The notes under the pieces were generated by a model. It did not search any database, had not been told where the DNA came from, and saw only the letters and a program-made list of their open reading frames with translations. The position numbers were made by a program, and so were the translations under genes. Of a stretch of DNA of 64,000 nt, positions 9,240-16,877 are shown in pieces. This stretch comes from Chlorogloea purpurea SAG 13.99 (lineage in GTDB: Bacteria; Cyanobacteriota; Cyanobacteriia; Cyanobacteriales; Microcystaceae), in the NCBI GenBank assembly GCA_016903695.1, contig JADQBB010000004.1:1-64000 (forward strand), read 5' to 3'. The number at the start of each line of letters is the position of its first letter. Positions within the stretch are counted from its first letter, which is position 1.

Positions 9240-10103
9240 CTAGTTATCATCAAAAAGATTGCCAGCTAAAACCGCTTGATAATTATTATTATCCGCTTCA
9301 TTTAATAAAGCATGGCTATTGATGAAATCAATGCTATAGTATTGCTTGAATAACTCTCTAGCTACTTTATAATTGTCAAGATCTCCCTTGTCGAAATAAA
9401 ATTTTGCGGCTTGTCGTAAATCTTCTACCGCGGCTTTTCTATTCCCCAATTCCGCATAGAGCATACCGCGATTATGATATGCGGTAGGCCATTGGGGATC
9501 GCATTTGATGGCTTGTGTGTAATCAGCGATCGCCGCTTCTACATCTCCGAGACTTTCATGGCTTAACGCCCTTTGATAGTACATATATGGAGAACTGGGA
9601 TGAACTCCTAAAGCATGAGAAACGTTTTCTATTTTTTGTAATTGTTGAACTTTATCCGCTAGTTGTTGATGTTTTTCCGCACTAAGATTATCAAACTGTT
9701 TCAATTCAGCGATGACCAGATTAATTTCTCCCAGTTGTCGCGCTTGACCTTCAAGACTCTGCTGATTTTCTAGATGATATTGAGTTACTTGATTCTGTAA
9801 TCCGTTTTGAAGGCTCTCTATCTGTTGACTCAGATTTTTTAAACTAGTTTGATGATTGACTATATGTAAATTCTGCTGACGGATCATGGTTTCGTAGTGC
9901 TGAGTTACATCGGCCATCAATTGACGACGGTTAAATATATGAACTCCTACAGCACCGGCTAAAGGTAACGCGGCGGCAAGTGCGTTTTGAGTTACCGCCG
10001 AGGCGATAACGCCACCGAAGGCGCAGAGAGCAGAAATACCATCGAAAAGATTTTGCTTGGCTAATAAATTGGAATTTGGTTGCTCGGAATTTTGCTGAGT
10101 CAT
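9240..10103 (-). CDS. TPR membrane protein, Slr0151-like (photosystem II repair/assembly)
   Basis: The last gene of the eight-gene operon; 287 residues. A hydrophobic region at about 23-55 is followed by a long Gln-rich coiled coil (about 65-155) and a C-terminal block of about two TPR units (ASPYMYYQRALSHESLGD, YHNRGMLYAELGN). Position and architecture match Synechocystis Slr0151, a thylakoid-associated TPR protein needed for photosystem II assembly and repair. The TPR part should bind partner proteins, while the helical segment anchors it to the membrane. The gene starts 39 bp after the ferredoxin gene and should be cotranscribed. Confidence 0.85.
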   Translation of the reverse strand: MTQQNSEQPNSNLLAKQNLFDGISALCAFGGVIASAVTQNALAAALPLAGAVGVHIFNRRQLMADVTQHYETMIRQQNLHIVNHQTSLKNLSQQIESLQNGLQNQVTQYHLENQQSLEGQARQLGEINLVIAELKQFDNLSAEKHQQLADKVQQLQKIENVSHALGVHPSSPYMYYQRALSHESLGDVEAAIADYTQAIKCDPQWPTAYHNRGMLYAELGNRKAAVEDLRQAAKFYFDKGDLDNYKVARELFKQYYSIDFINSHALLNEADNNNYQAVLAGNLFDDN

Positions 10104-10142
10104 AGTAGTGAATTTCCTTAATGTTTAATGTGTCCGGTAAAT

Positions 10143-10475
10143 TTAAGCCGCATCGTCATCGAATAAAACTTCCACTTGATGGGTCAAGATATGACAATCA
10201 GAACGAGGCGAGCAGGCACAGAGAAGCACGTAACCGGCTTTTAATTCCTCCGGGCGGAGAAATTCGATCGCTCTGTCACTCTGCTCGACTTTTCCTTGGA
10301 CTACCTTTCCCAAACAGTCGAAACAAGAGCCAGCCCGGCAGGAATATGGTAAATCCATACCTTCTTCTTCAGCCACATCGAGAATATATTCATCTCGCCC
10401 AACAGTTAAGGTTTTGTTGATGTTTTTCGAGTCATTAACTAAGGTTATTTTAAAAGTCCCATTCACGTTACTCAT
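10143..10475 (-). CDS. Plant-type [2Fe-2S] ferredoxin, Slr0150-like
   Basis: A 110-residue ferredoxin. The cluster ligands are Cys46, Cys51, Cys54 and Cys86 in the pattern CRAGSCFDC followed by a distant Cys, the plant-type arrangement, although the last spacing is slightly longer than in PetF and two further cysteines (88 and 94) follow. It is the seventh gene of the operon and corresponds to Synechocystis Slr0150. It probably carries electrons to or from a partner encoded in the same operon rather than serving as the main photosynthetic ferredoxin; that is an inference from context. Confidence 0.9.
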   Translation of the reverse strand: MSNVNGTFKITLVNDSKNINKTLTVGRDEYILDVAEEEGMDLPYSCRAGSCFDCLGKVVQGKVEQSDRAIEFLRPEELKAGYVLLCACSPRSDCHILTHQVEVLFDDDAA

Positions 10476-10494
10476 GATTATTTCCTCGAAGTTA

Positions 10495-10965
10495 TTAATT
10501 GCTTAAAACAGCGTGTTGTAATTGCAAAACCGGTAGGATCATTTCCGTTTCCAGCGGGTCAAGATAGAGTTTAATCACATCTTGGATCAGAAGGTAAACG
10601 ACGGCAGCGTATTTAGTGTAACGGAAAGATTTGACGATCGTCCCATACCAGATCAACATACCTTCTCGCAGGCGATCGAGGTCATTGAATAACATCGCCG
10701 CCGCCGCACAACGCAGAGCATCCTTCATATCTCGCTTACAAATATCGGTCATATCGTAACTACCTTGATGGAAGAGATCTTGGGGATAATTCCGTTTAGC
10801 TTCTTCCCAAGATTCAACTATTTCTTCGGCTTTGCCAGTCATCTTTTCATAGGCTTTGATTCGCCCTTCCGCCGAATCGAGATAGTCCTTTAAAAATTTC
10901 AAATCCTGATTTTGAGCGTAACGTCCATCGCAATCTCTACTTAAATCCGTCAGTTGTTTGAGCAT
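10495..10965 (-). CDS. Phycobiliprotein-like helical protein, Slr0149-like
   Basis: A 156-residue all-helical protein that aligns by eye to allophycocyanin. The pieces LKFLKDYLDSAEGRIKAYE and ICKRDMKDALRCAAAAML correspond to helix B and the chromophore-pocket helix E of phycobiliproteins. Cys76 and Asp79 occupy the positions of the bilin-linking Cys84 and Asp87 (C-x-R-D), so the bilin anchor is kept. It corresponds to Synechocystis Slr0149 in the photosystem II assembly operon. Whether a bilin or another tetrapyrrole binds is not known from sequence. It lies between the two ferredoxin genes with 16-19 bp gaps. Confidence 0.8.
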   Translation of the reverse strand: MLKQLTDLSRDCDGRYAQNQDLKFLKDYLDSAEGRIKAYEKMTGKAEEIVESWEEAKRNYPQDLFHQGSYDMTDICKRDMKDALRCAAAAMLFNDLDRLREGMLIWYGTIVKSFRYTKYAAVVYLLIQDVIKLYLDPLETEMILPVLQLQHAVLSN

Positions 10966-10981
10966 GATTTTAATCCTCTTT

Positions 10982-11464
10982 TTAAGCGTCAGTGGTTTTT
11001 TCTAAATACTCTCTCACCTGTACCTTAGTATCTTGTAGGAGAGTGATCATCGATCGAGTGATTAATTTTCCTTCTTGTACCAGAACTTGTCCGGTGATGG
11101 GGTGAAGGATAGGTTCTTCGGCCCGCCGTCCGATCAAGTCTTCAATATTGTCAATGGCGTTAATATACATCCCCGTGGGAAGTTCCACCGTTACGCCCAT
11201 TCCTAATACCCTTGCTTGACAGGCTAAACGAGAAAATTTATTGGCGCTGGTAATCACTTCTAGAGTGCGTTGTTCGCGACGATTCAGGGGAGATAAACTA
11301 TCCATGCCTTCGGTAATGTATACGTGACAGGTAGAACACATACCCCGCCCGCCACATTCTTCTAAAACAGTCAATTCTTTTAGCAATAATCCAGACAGTA
11401 GATTATCGTTAGTTTGAATTGCTACCTCTTGATTTAATGGATCAATTTTAACGATTTTAGCCAC
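10982..11464 (-). CDS. Adrenodoxin-type [2Fe-2S] ferredoxin, Slr0148-like
   Basis: A 160-residue ferredoxin with ligands Cys37, Cys43, Cys46 and Cys82, a Cx5Cx2C-x35-C spacing typical of adrenodoxin/ISC-type rather than plant-type clusters. A 50-residue C-terminal extension rich in charged residues follows the ferredoxin fold. It corresponds to Synechocystis Slr0148. The same operon encodes a second ferredoxin with plant-type spacing, so the two probably differ in potential or partner. A Shine-Dalgarno AGGAGA precedes the ATG by a few bases. Confidence 0.88.
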   Translation of the reverse strand: MAKIVKIDPLNQEVAIQTNDNLLSGLLLKELTVLEECGGRGMCSTCHVYITEGMDSLSPLNRREQRTLEVITSANKFSRLACQARVLGMGVTVELPTGMYINAIDNIEDLIGRRAEEPILHPITGQVLVQEGKLITRSMITLLQDTKVQVREYLEKTTDA

Positions 11465-11482
11465 TCGATTCTCTCCTGATAA

Positions 11483-12157
11483 TTAAACAGTTTGATTACG
11501 ACAGAGTAGTTCCATAATCGTACCGTGATCGTGAGATTCTTCCACCCAAGCTAATATAGGTTTGAGTCGCTCATTTAAGCCGACGACAAAAATATTAGAT
11601 GGGGCCCCCATCGATTCACAACTCGTTTGCACACAGTGTAATTCTTGCCCGGATAATTGGCTAAAAACCGCACTCAGTACGCCCGCTTCTAAATAGCCCA
11701 TAGGGCGCTTACCTTTAGGGGCCGATTCTACAAAGGGAGAGTTAAATATTTTGGCGACGATAAAGCCTTGTTGGTAATATTTCACATCTACTTCTAACGT
11801 GCCCCAGCCGTGAGTTTTCCAACATTCTTTCAAACATTGGAGTAACTCGATCATCTCCATTTGTGCCACCGGTTTACCGTAATAGTCTTCTAATTCTTGA
11901 GCAAAACGACGGTAGAAATTTTTCCCCCACCATTTGCCGCAACTGAATAAAACTACGCTCGCACCCGCTCCCAACTCGTCGTCCAAACCGGCGTACATTC
12001 CCTGTAAAAGGGTTTCCGGTAAAGCTATCAAGCGATTACCGCTGCGATTCTCTATCAGTCCGAATTCTACATCTCCCTGCACGTAAGCATCGGGGGAAAA
12101 ATAGTTACCTATGACCTTTTTCTCTTCTACCAGTTTTCTAATATTAATCATGTTCAT
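11483..12157 (-). CDS. V4R-domain protein, Slr0147-like
   Basis: A 224-residue protein with a V4R (4-vinyl reductase-like) domain, a small-ligand fold known from BchJ and several sensor proteins. The conserved end HCVQTSCESMGAPSNIFVVG is visible near residues 175-195. Compared with the first V4R protein of the operon it keeps the Cys-x4-Cys pair but has Asn where that one has a third Cys, so its metal or ligand site should differ. It corresponds to Synechocystis Slr0147. A role in handling a tetrapyrrole during photosystem II assembly is plausible but unproven. Confidence 0.85.
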   Translation of the reverse strand: MNMINIRKLVEEKKVIGNYFSPDAYVQGDVEFGLIENRSGNRLIALPETLLQGMYAGLDDELGAGASVVLFSCGKWWGKNFYRRFAQELEDYYGKPVAQMEMIELLQCLKECWKTHGWGTLEVDVKYYQQGFIVAKIFNSPFVESAPKGKRPMGYLEAGVLSAVFSQLSGQELHCVQTSCESMGAPSNIFVVGLNERLKPILAWVEESHDHGTIMELLCRNQTV

Positions 12158-12165
12158 CGCTCCTA

Positions 12166-12645
12166 TTAAATAACGGCGGCCGCACTAGAAGTGCTAGATG
12201 TATTGATGAGGGTGTTTTTGGCTTGGTCTAGAAAAGGAGAGATCAGCCCGTAATCTTCCAGGGAGAGAACAGTTTTCAGTTCTATTTCTAATTCCTTGAC
12301 GATTTCTGCTTCGATGCCTTGAATCTCGTAAGATTGCACTATATCCGTGAGCCATTCTAAAAGACGATGACTGAGAAATTCGGGATTATTTAAAAGCATC
12401 GCCATAGCGCAGTAACGTAAAGTGGCTATCCAATGTTGAAAGGCTTTCTCTGCCATTTTGTCGTCTTGGACTTCCACCCGGTCAGCCACCGCTTGCAGAA
12501 TGGTTATCTCTTTATCTCTCAAAGTTTCGTAGAGACTCAATCTTTGCTTGAGAATACCTATTTCTTTTTTAAAACCGGCTACTTCATTTTTATTCAAGTA
12601 GTGGTTTTCCGCCATATGCCAATAATTTTCTAAATCTGTTTGCAT
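12166..12645 (-). CDS. Phycobiliprotein-like helical protein, Slr0146-like
   Basis: A 159-residue helical protein related to the other phycobiliprotein-like protein of this operon: the segment WIATLRYCAMAMLLNNPEFL aligns with RDMKDALRCAAAAMLFNDLDRL. Here the C-x-R-D bilin anchor is missing (FQHWIATLR occupies the place), so covalent bilin attachment at that site is unlikely. It corresponds to Synechocystis Slr0146. The tail is rich in Ser, Thr and Ala. The two helical proteins could form an alpha/beta-like heterodimer, which is only an inference. The gene lies 8 bp before the downstream V4R gene. Confidence 0.72.
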   Translation of the reverse strand: MQTDLENYWHMAENHYLNKNEVAGFKKEIGILKQRLSLYETLRDKEITILQAVADRVEVQDDKMAEKAFQHWIATLRYCAMAMLLNNPEFLSHRLLEWLTDIVQSYEIQGIEAEIVKELEIELKTVLSLEDYGLISPFLDQAKNTLINTSSTSSAAAVI

Positions 12646-12658
12646 GGTAATTACTTCT

Positions 12659-13036
12659 CTAAAATAAGCTGGATAAATCTTCTAAATTCAATTCGGCGGA
12701 TCTAGCATTCGCGGGCGGGCTTTCAGGTTTTACCGGGGCGGTGGCCCGTTTCATCGCCGGTTGTCCCTGCCAGGGGAAAAATTGAAAATATTCTTCTACA
12801 GGGGAATTTATTGAAATCGTTTTTGGGGTTGAGGGTGTAACCGATTTTGTGAGAGTCAATCCGCGCCAATTGGCGCGGGCGAAAAACTCACTCGCACTCA
12901 GATTTAACCAGTTGATATTTTCCTGTGTTTCTGCCACAGTGGGCGTGTCTGCTAACGGGGGTGTCTCTCCAGACCAGTACAAACCATTGAAAAACTGTTT
13001 GACGGTCAATATTCCCCAGTGGGCTTGACTCATCAT
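12659..13036 (-). CDS. Tryptophan-motif repeat protein, Slr0145-like
   Basis: A 125-residue, mostly low-complexity protein. Three copies of a short motif are visible: LTVKQFFNGLYWSG, LSASEFFARANWRG and SPVEEYFQFFPWQG, each with an aromatic pair, a Trp and a Gly, joined by Pro/Thr-rich linkers. A fourth acidic-hydrophobic motif (LEDLSSLF) ends the chain. This is the layout of a flexible scaffold carrying repeated docking motifs. It corresponds in position to Synechocystis Slr0145. It overlaps the upstream V4R gene by 4 bp (ATGA), so translation is coupled. Confidence 0.75.
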   Translation of the reverse strand: MMSQAHWGILTVKQFFNGLYWSGETPPLADTPTVAETQENINWLNLSASEFFARANWRGLTLTKSVTPSTPKTISINSPVEEYFQFFPWQGQPAMKRATAPVKPESPPANARSAELNLEDLSSLF

Positions 13037-13758
13037 CTTAATATTTCTCCACCTACTAAACGTTTTTCGATGTCTCTAGCCGTCGCTCCTTCGTTCTGCC
13101 AGAAAGTAGCCGCATCGATACGCTCTTGTTTACCGAGAAGGAATTTACAGAAAGTTTCTCCCATGGAATAGCATTGTATTTCTATGCAGTTGAGGGGTTT
13201 AGCCACTAAAGAGCTGAAGAATCCCGCTAGTAATCCGGCGTAAATATGGCAGACGGGTTTACCCACGTCTCCTAAAGTTCTCGCCACGGCAGAATCGTAT
13301 ATATTGACGAACATGAAACCGTTTTTCTGTTCGCTCATATCCACGTCCCAGTTACCCCAGCCTTGACTGGTAAAGGGCCACCACCAAGCTTCTAGAACAT
13401 AGGCTAGATTTATTTGATTTAAACCCACTCCATACTCGTACTCGGAAAGAAACCATTGACGGAAAAAGTCCGCGTCTTTTAGTCCCCATTGTTTGCCGAT
13501 CTGGTACATAACTACTCCAGAGGCATCGCCCACTTCTTCCTCTAATCCTTCGATTAAGCCGATGATGAAGTCTTCGCTGGTGAAAGCATTACGGCAATTA
13601 TTCCAGTCGGTTACTGTACCTGTTTTGGTATGGAATGAGAAAAAGTCTTCCAGACAATAGTGATGGTGCTTCTTGGGGTATTTTTGTCTTAAAGGGTGTT
13701 CTGGTCTCATGATTATTTTCTGTTCACCGATACTTGATTGCTCTGGGGTGAAAACCAT
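13033..13758 (-). CDS. V4R-domain protein, Slr0144-like (first gene of the operon)
   Basis: A 241-residue V4R-domain protein; the first gene of the operon. The conserved cysteine signature CIEIQCYSMGETFC (Cys-x4-Cys-x7-Cys) lies in the C-terminal third. It corresponds to Synechocystis Slr0144, whose operon was found by proteomics to raise the efficiency of photosystem II assembly. An AAGGA lies about 9 nt before the ATG. Read toward the gene, a TATAAA within the 40 bp upstream is a possible -10 or part of the leader. It faces away from the aminotransferase gene across a 0.5-kb intergenic region. Confidence 0.87.
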   Translation of the reverse strand: MVFTPEQSSIGEQKIIMRPEHPLRQKYPKKHHHYCLEDFFSFHTKTGTVTDWNNCRNAFTSEDFIIGLIEGLEEEVGDASGVVMYQIGKQWGLKDADFFRQWFLSEYEYGVGLNQINLAYVLEAWWWPFTSQGWGNWDVDMSEQKNGFMFVNIYDSAVARTLGDVGKPVCHIYAGLLAGFFSSLVAKPLNCIEIQCYSMGETFCKFLLGKQERIDAATFWQNEGATARDIEKRLVGGEILR

Positions 13759-14257
13759 AAATCAATATCCTTTTATAATCTCAACTTTAATGATTATTCT
13801 AAAACGATTTTTCATCGAGAAAAGATGCTGAAATTACCTAGCTATAAGCAAACTCGGAAAAATGCGATCCCGATCTCAGTATATTTATCTAGCTATTGAA
13901 CCAGCCGATTCGGGTAGTAAAGACTACTTTGTTAAATTTATTATGGTGTTTATTAATTTTTCTTATTATTTCGTAAAAATAGTTAATTTTTTAGGTCAAA
14001 TTTAGTGGGGCGTGACCAATTGACTACCATCATAACTGTCAGTGCCAAAAATCACAAGTTTCTCACCAATATTTTTTATAGTCACAATCCGATGTTATTA
14101 CTAAGATTTTTCCCCGGACTGAACCGGCAGCTCGATCCGTAATCTGAAAAATCTTAAAACCTTCCAAGACTCTTAACCAGATAGACAACCATTGACTTAT
14201 AATTAGGTTTCGCAAGATAGACTTGAAAAATGGAATCGATTAGGGTTGAGCGCAGTT
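13759..14257. promoter_or_regulatory. Divergent regulatory region, PSII assembly operon / aminotransferase
   Basis: A 499-bp AT-rich stretch between two divergently transcribed units. On the plus strand TATAAT at 14198-14203 is a good -10 for the aminotransferase, with no convincing -35. Nothing resembling an RNA gene or an obvious tandem RpaB/HLR1 site was recognised, and no coding frame is credible. Confidence 0.45.
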
Positions 14258-15412
14258 ATGGAAGATAAGAATATGTTGATGATTCCGGGGCCCACGCCGG
14301 TGCCGGAATCCGTATTATTAGCGATGGCCAAACACCCCATAGGTCATCGCAGCGGCGACTTCAGTAAAGTTATCGCTGAACTCACGGAGAATTTAAAATG
14401 GTTACATCAAACGAAAAACGATGTGTTGATGTTGACCGCTTCCGGCACAGGGGCGATGGAAGCCGGTATTATTAATTTCCTCAGTCCAGGCGATCGAGTT
14501 ATCGTAGGTGATAACGGTAAATTCGGCGAACGTTGGGCCAAAGTCGCTAAAGCCTTTAATTTCAACGTGGAGATAGTGAAAGCGGAATGGGGCAAACCCC
14601 TGGACCCGGAAGAATTCCGCGCCAAATTATCAGCCGACAAAGACAAAACCATTAAAGCCGTCATCATCACCCACTCGGAAACCTCCACTGGCGTTCTCAA
14701 CGACTTGGAAACCATCAACAAATACGTCAAAGAACACGGCGAAGCCCTGATAATCGTCGATGCCGTCACCAGTTTGGGAGCCTTCAATATACCCACCGAT
14801 GAATGGGGTTTAGACGTGGTAGGGTCTGGCTCACAAAAAGGCTATATGATTCCGCCTGGTTTAGGATTCGTCTCCGTGAGTCCGAAAGCGTGGCAAGCTT
14901 ATAAAACCGCTACAACGCCCCGTTTTTATCTAGACCTGGGTAAATACAAAAAAGCCACAGACGAAGATAGTTCACCTTTCACCCCGCCGATAAATCTCAT
15001 GTACGGTTTACAAGTCGCCTTACAGATGATGAAACGGGAAGGCTTAGAATCCATCTTCAGCCGTCATCAACGCTTAACCCGCGCCACCAGGGAAGCGATG
15101 AAAGCGTTGGGATTACCCCTATTCGCCCCCGACACCTGTGCCAGCCCGGCCATTACCGCCGTCGCCCCCACGGTAGTCGATGCCGAGAAAATTCGCTCGC
15201 TGGTGAAGAAAAAATTCGATATAGTTTTAGCGGGCGGGCAAGACCATCTCAAGGGTCAAATCTTCAGAATCGGTCACTTGGGCTTTTCCGGTGAAAGAGA
15301 TATATTAACCGCCGTGGCAGCGATCGAAACCAGTTTAGTAGAATTAGGTTACGATGGCGTGAAAAGTGGCGCGGGTATCGCCGCGGCAGCTAGTGTTTTC
15401 GCAGGCAAGTAG
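14258..15412 (+). CDS. Class V aminotransferase (serine/alanine-glyoxylate type)
   Basis: A PLP enzyme of 384 residues from the ATG at 14258. MLMIPGPTPVPESVL, GHRSGDF and the lysine loop GSGSQKGYMIPPG (PLP Lys194) are diagnostic of the alanine/serine-glyoxylate aminotransferase family. In cyanobacteria the protein was long labelled the soluble hydrogenase 42-kDa subunit, a misnomer; it more likely acts in photorespiratory glyoxylate metabolism. An in-frame TTG at 14246 would add four residues, but the family starts at MEDK. It converges on the GHL10 gene with only a 22-bp gap. Confidence 0.9.
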   Translation: MEDKNMLMIPGPTPVPESVLLAMAKHPIGHRSGDFSKVIAELTENLKWLHQTKNDVLMLTASGTGAMEAGIINFLSPGDRVIVGDNGKFGERWAKVAKAFNFNVEIVKAEWGKPLDPEEFRAKLSADKDKTIKAVIITHSETSTGVLNDLETINKYVKEHGEALIIVDAVTSLGAFNIPTDEWGLDVVGSGSQKGYMIPPGLGFVSVSPKAWQAYKTATTPRFYLDLGKYKKATDEDSSPFTPPINLMYGLQVALQMMKREGLESIFSRHQRLTRATREAMKALGLPLFAPDTCASPAITAVAPTVVDAEKIRSLVKKKFDIVLAGGQDHLKGQIFRIGHLGFSGERDILTAVAAIETSLVELGYDGVKSGAGIAAAASVFAGK

Positions 15413-15434
15413 TGGCACTTTGGCACTTTGGTCA

Positions 15435-16877
15435 CTAGTTTCTCTTACAAAACCGTCTCTCTTTATCGATTTCCGGTTCCTGCCAAGAAAAAGCGAAATG
15501 ACTGATGGCCCGGATACGCGGGTAGAACTTACTATAAATCGCCCTCGTCTGTTCCTCTAAAGAAGGGCGATTATTATAAACTCTCCCCCACTGCCCTGCT
15601 ATAGCCGGGATGATTTTCGTCTCCGGTTTCGCTGCATCTACCACTCTCTGCACTTGAGCCACAACGCAGGCCGCATCATTACAGACTGCGTAGGACATGG
15701 GATTCCACAAGAGATTAGAGGGGAATCTGTCCCAAGGTTGTAAACGGGAATCGAAGCCGGTTGCGCCTACAGTTTGATTACCATCGGGAAAAAACACGGC
15801 CCCTGCCTGGATTCCTTGATTTTTCACTTGACCGGAAATAAAAGTTAAATAGTCGATTACCCCTTGTGCCGCGTGAGAGACGCTGAGATACCATAGGTCT
15901 AGTTTAAGGTTTTGTAAGCGATCGATCCCATCTACCGTTAGGGTCTGTCCTTCCCACAGTGGCTCATCTTGGTCTGGATATTTTTTATCGGCTTCTTGTA
16001 AATCACCTGACGATAAATCACCCTTGGTTAAATACCTGTCGATTAAAAATTTTCCCTTATCGTTCAACGCCCGATTTAATAAAGCTTGTCGGGAAGCGGG
16101 GCCGTATATCCACAAATCTTTCACCTTCGCCGCCGTCGATTGCTCGCCGCTGCCGCGGGGATAGCGGATATAATCGAATAACACCCCATCGGGACGGCGT
16201 TTCAAGACGCTATTTAATAATTTACTATAATCAGAGCGAGCTTGAGAGTTATAAGGGTCTACGAAGGCTTGAGATTGATCGAGGACGAAACCCGTACTGT
16301 CTTGACCTTTGCCGTTACGGGCTAATAGAGCTGCATTTTCAGGCTTCTGGGCGTAGAGATAACCGAAATTAAGACTGAATAGCCAGGCGTAAACCTTCAA
16401 ACCTCTTTCGTGCCCTTTCTCAATGGTCTGCGCCAATAAATCGGTGCTTTCTTGACCCTTTATATCCACGACGCTAGGCCAGACAGTGGGGTTATCATTG
16501 GCGGGCAATAACACCATACTGTCGTAAAACACCTCTAGATAAACGCTATTGTAACCCCGATCGACGATGCGATCGAGTATGGCATCGATCGATCCAGCTC
16601 TCACATCGCAGGGATATAATCGCAGCCAGATAGCCTGTTCATCGGGCCAATTTTGCTCCCGACAGCGGGCTAATCTTTGCCCTTGCTCCCGTAACAAGTT
16701 AGAGTAAGCTTGACGGGCGTTCTCGTCGGTCAAGGATTGTTGTCTGAGTGCCTGTTTGCGAGTTACTTCATCGGCACTAAACTGACAACTACTATCAATA
16801 CTGGCATAACTCGGCTTTGCGCTCAATAAAGGCATGACCAGAAAAATTGAGCTTAAGAGAACCTTTAGTTTGTTCAT
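15435..16877 (-). CDS. Exported GHL10-type glycoside-hydrolase-like protein
   Basis: A protein of about 480 residues. The signal peptide MNKLKVLLSSIFLVMPLLSA ends near an Ala-Ser site, so it is exported. The body is a TIM-barrel of the GHL10/family-10-like group: IDAILDRIVDRGYNSVYLEV near the start of the barrel, GLKVYAWLF, and FDYIRYPRG. Members are assumed to cut polysaccharides, but activity is seldom shown. The start at 16877 is chosen because it overlaps the recQ stop as ATGA and leaves a proper signal peptide. It is the last gene of a DUF3119-recQ-GHL10 operon. Confidence 0.78.
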   Translation of the reverse strand: MNKLKVLLSSIFLVMPLLSAKPSYASIDSSCQFSADEVTRKQALRQQSLTDENARQAYSNLLREQGQRLARCREQNWPDEQAIWLRLYPCDVRAGSIDAILDRIVDRGYNSVYLEVFYDSMVLLPANDNPTVWPSVVDIKGQESTDLLAQTIEKGHERGLKVYAWLFSLNFGYLYAQKPENAALLARNGKGQDSTGFVLDQSQAFVDPYNSQARSDYSKLLNSVLKRRPDGVLFDYIRYPRGSGEQSTAAKVKDLWIYGPASRQALLNRALNDKGKFLIDRYLTKGDLSSGDLQEADKKYPDQDEPLWEGQTLTVDGIDRLQNLKLDLWYLSVSHAAQGVIDYLTFISGQVKNQGIQAGAVFFPDGNQTVGATGFDSRLQPWDRFPSNLLWNPMSYAVCNDAACVVAQVQRVVDAAKPETKIIPAIAGQWGRVYNNRPSLEEQTRAIYSKFYPRIRAISHFAFSWQEPEIDKERRFCKRN

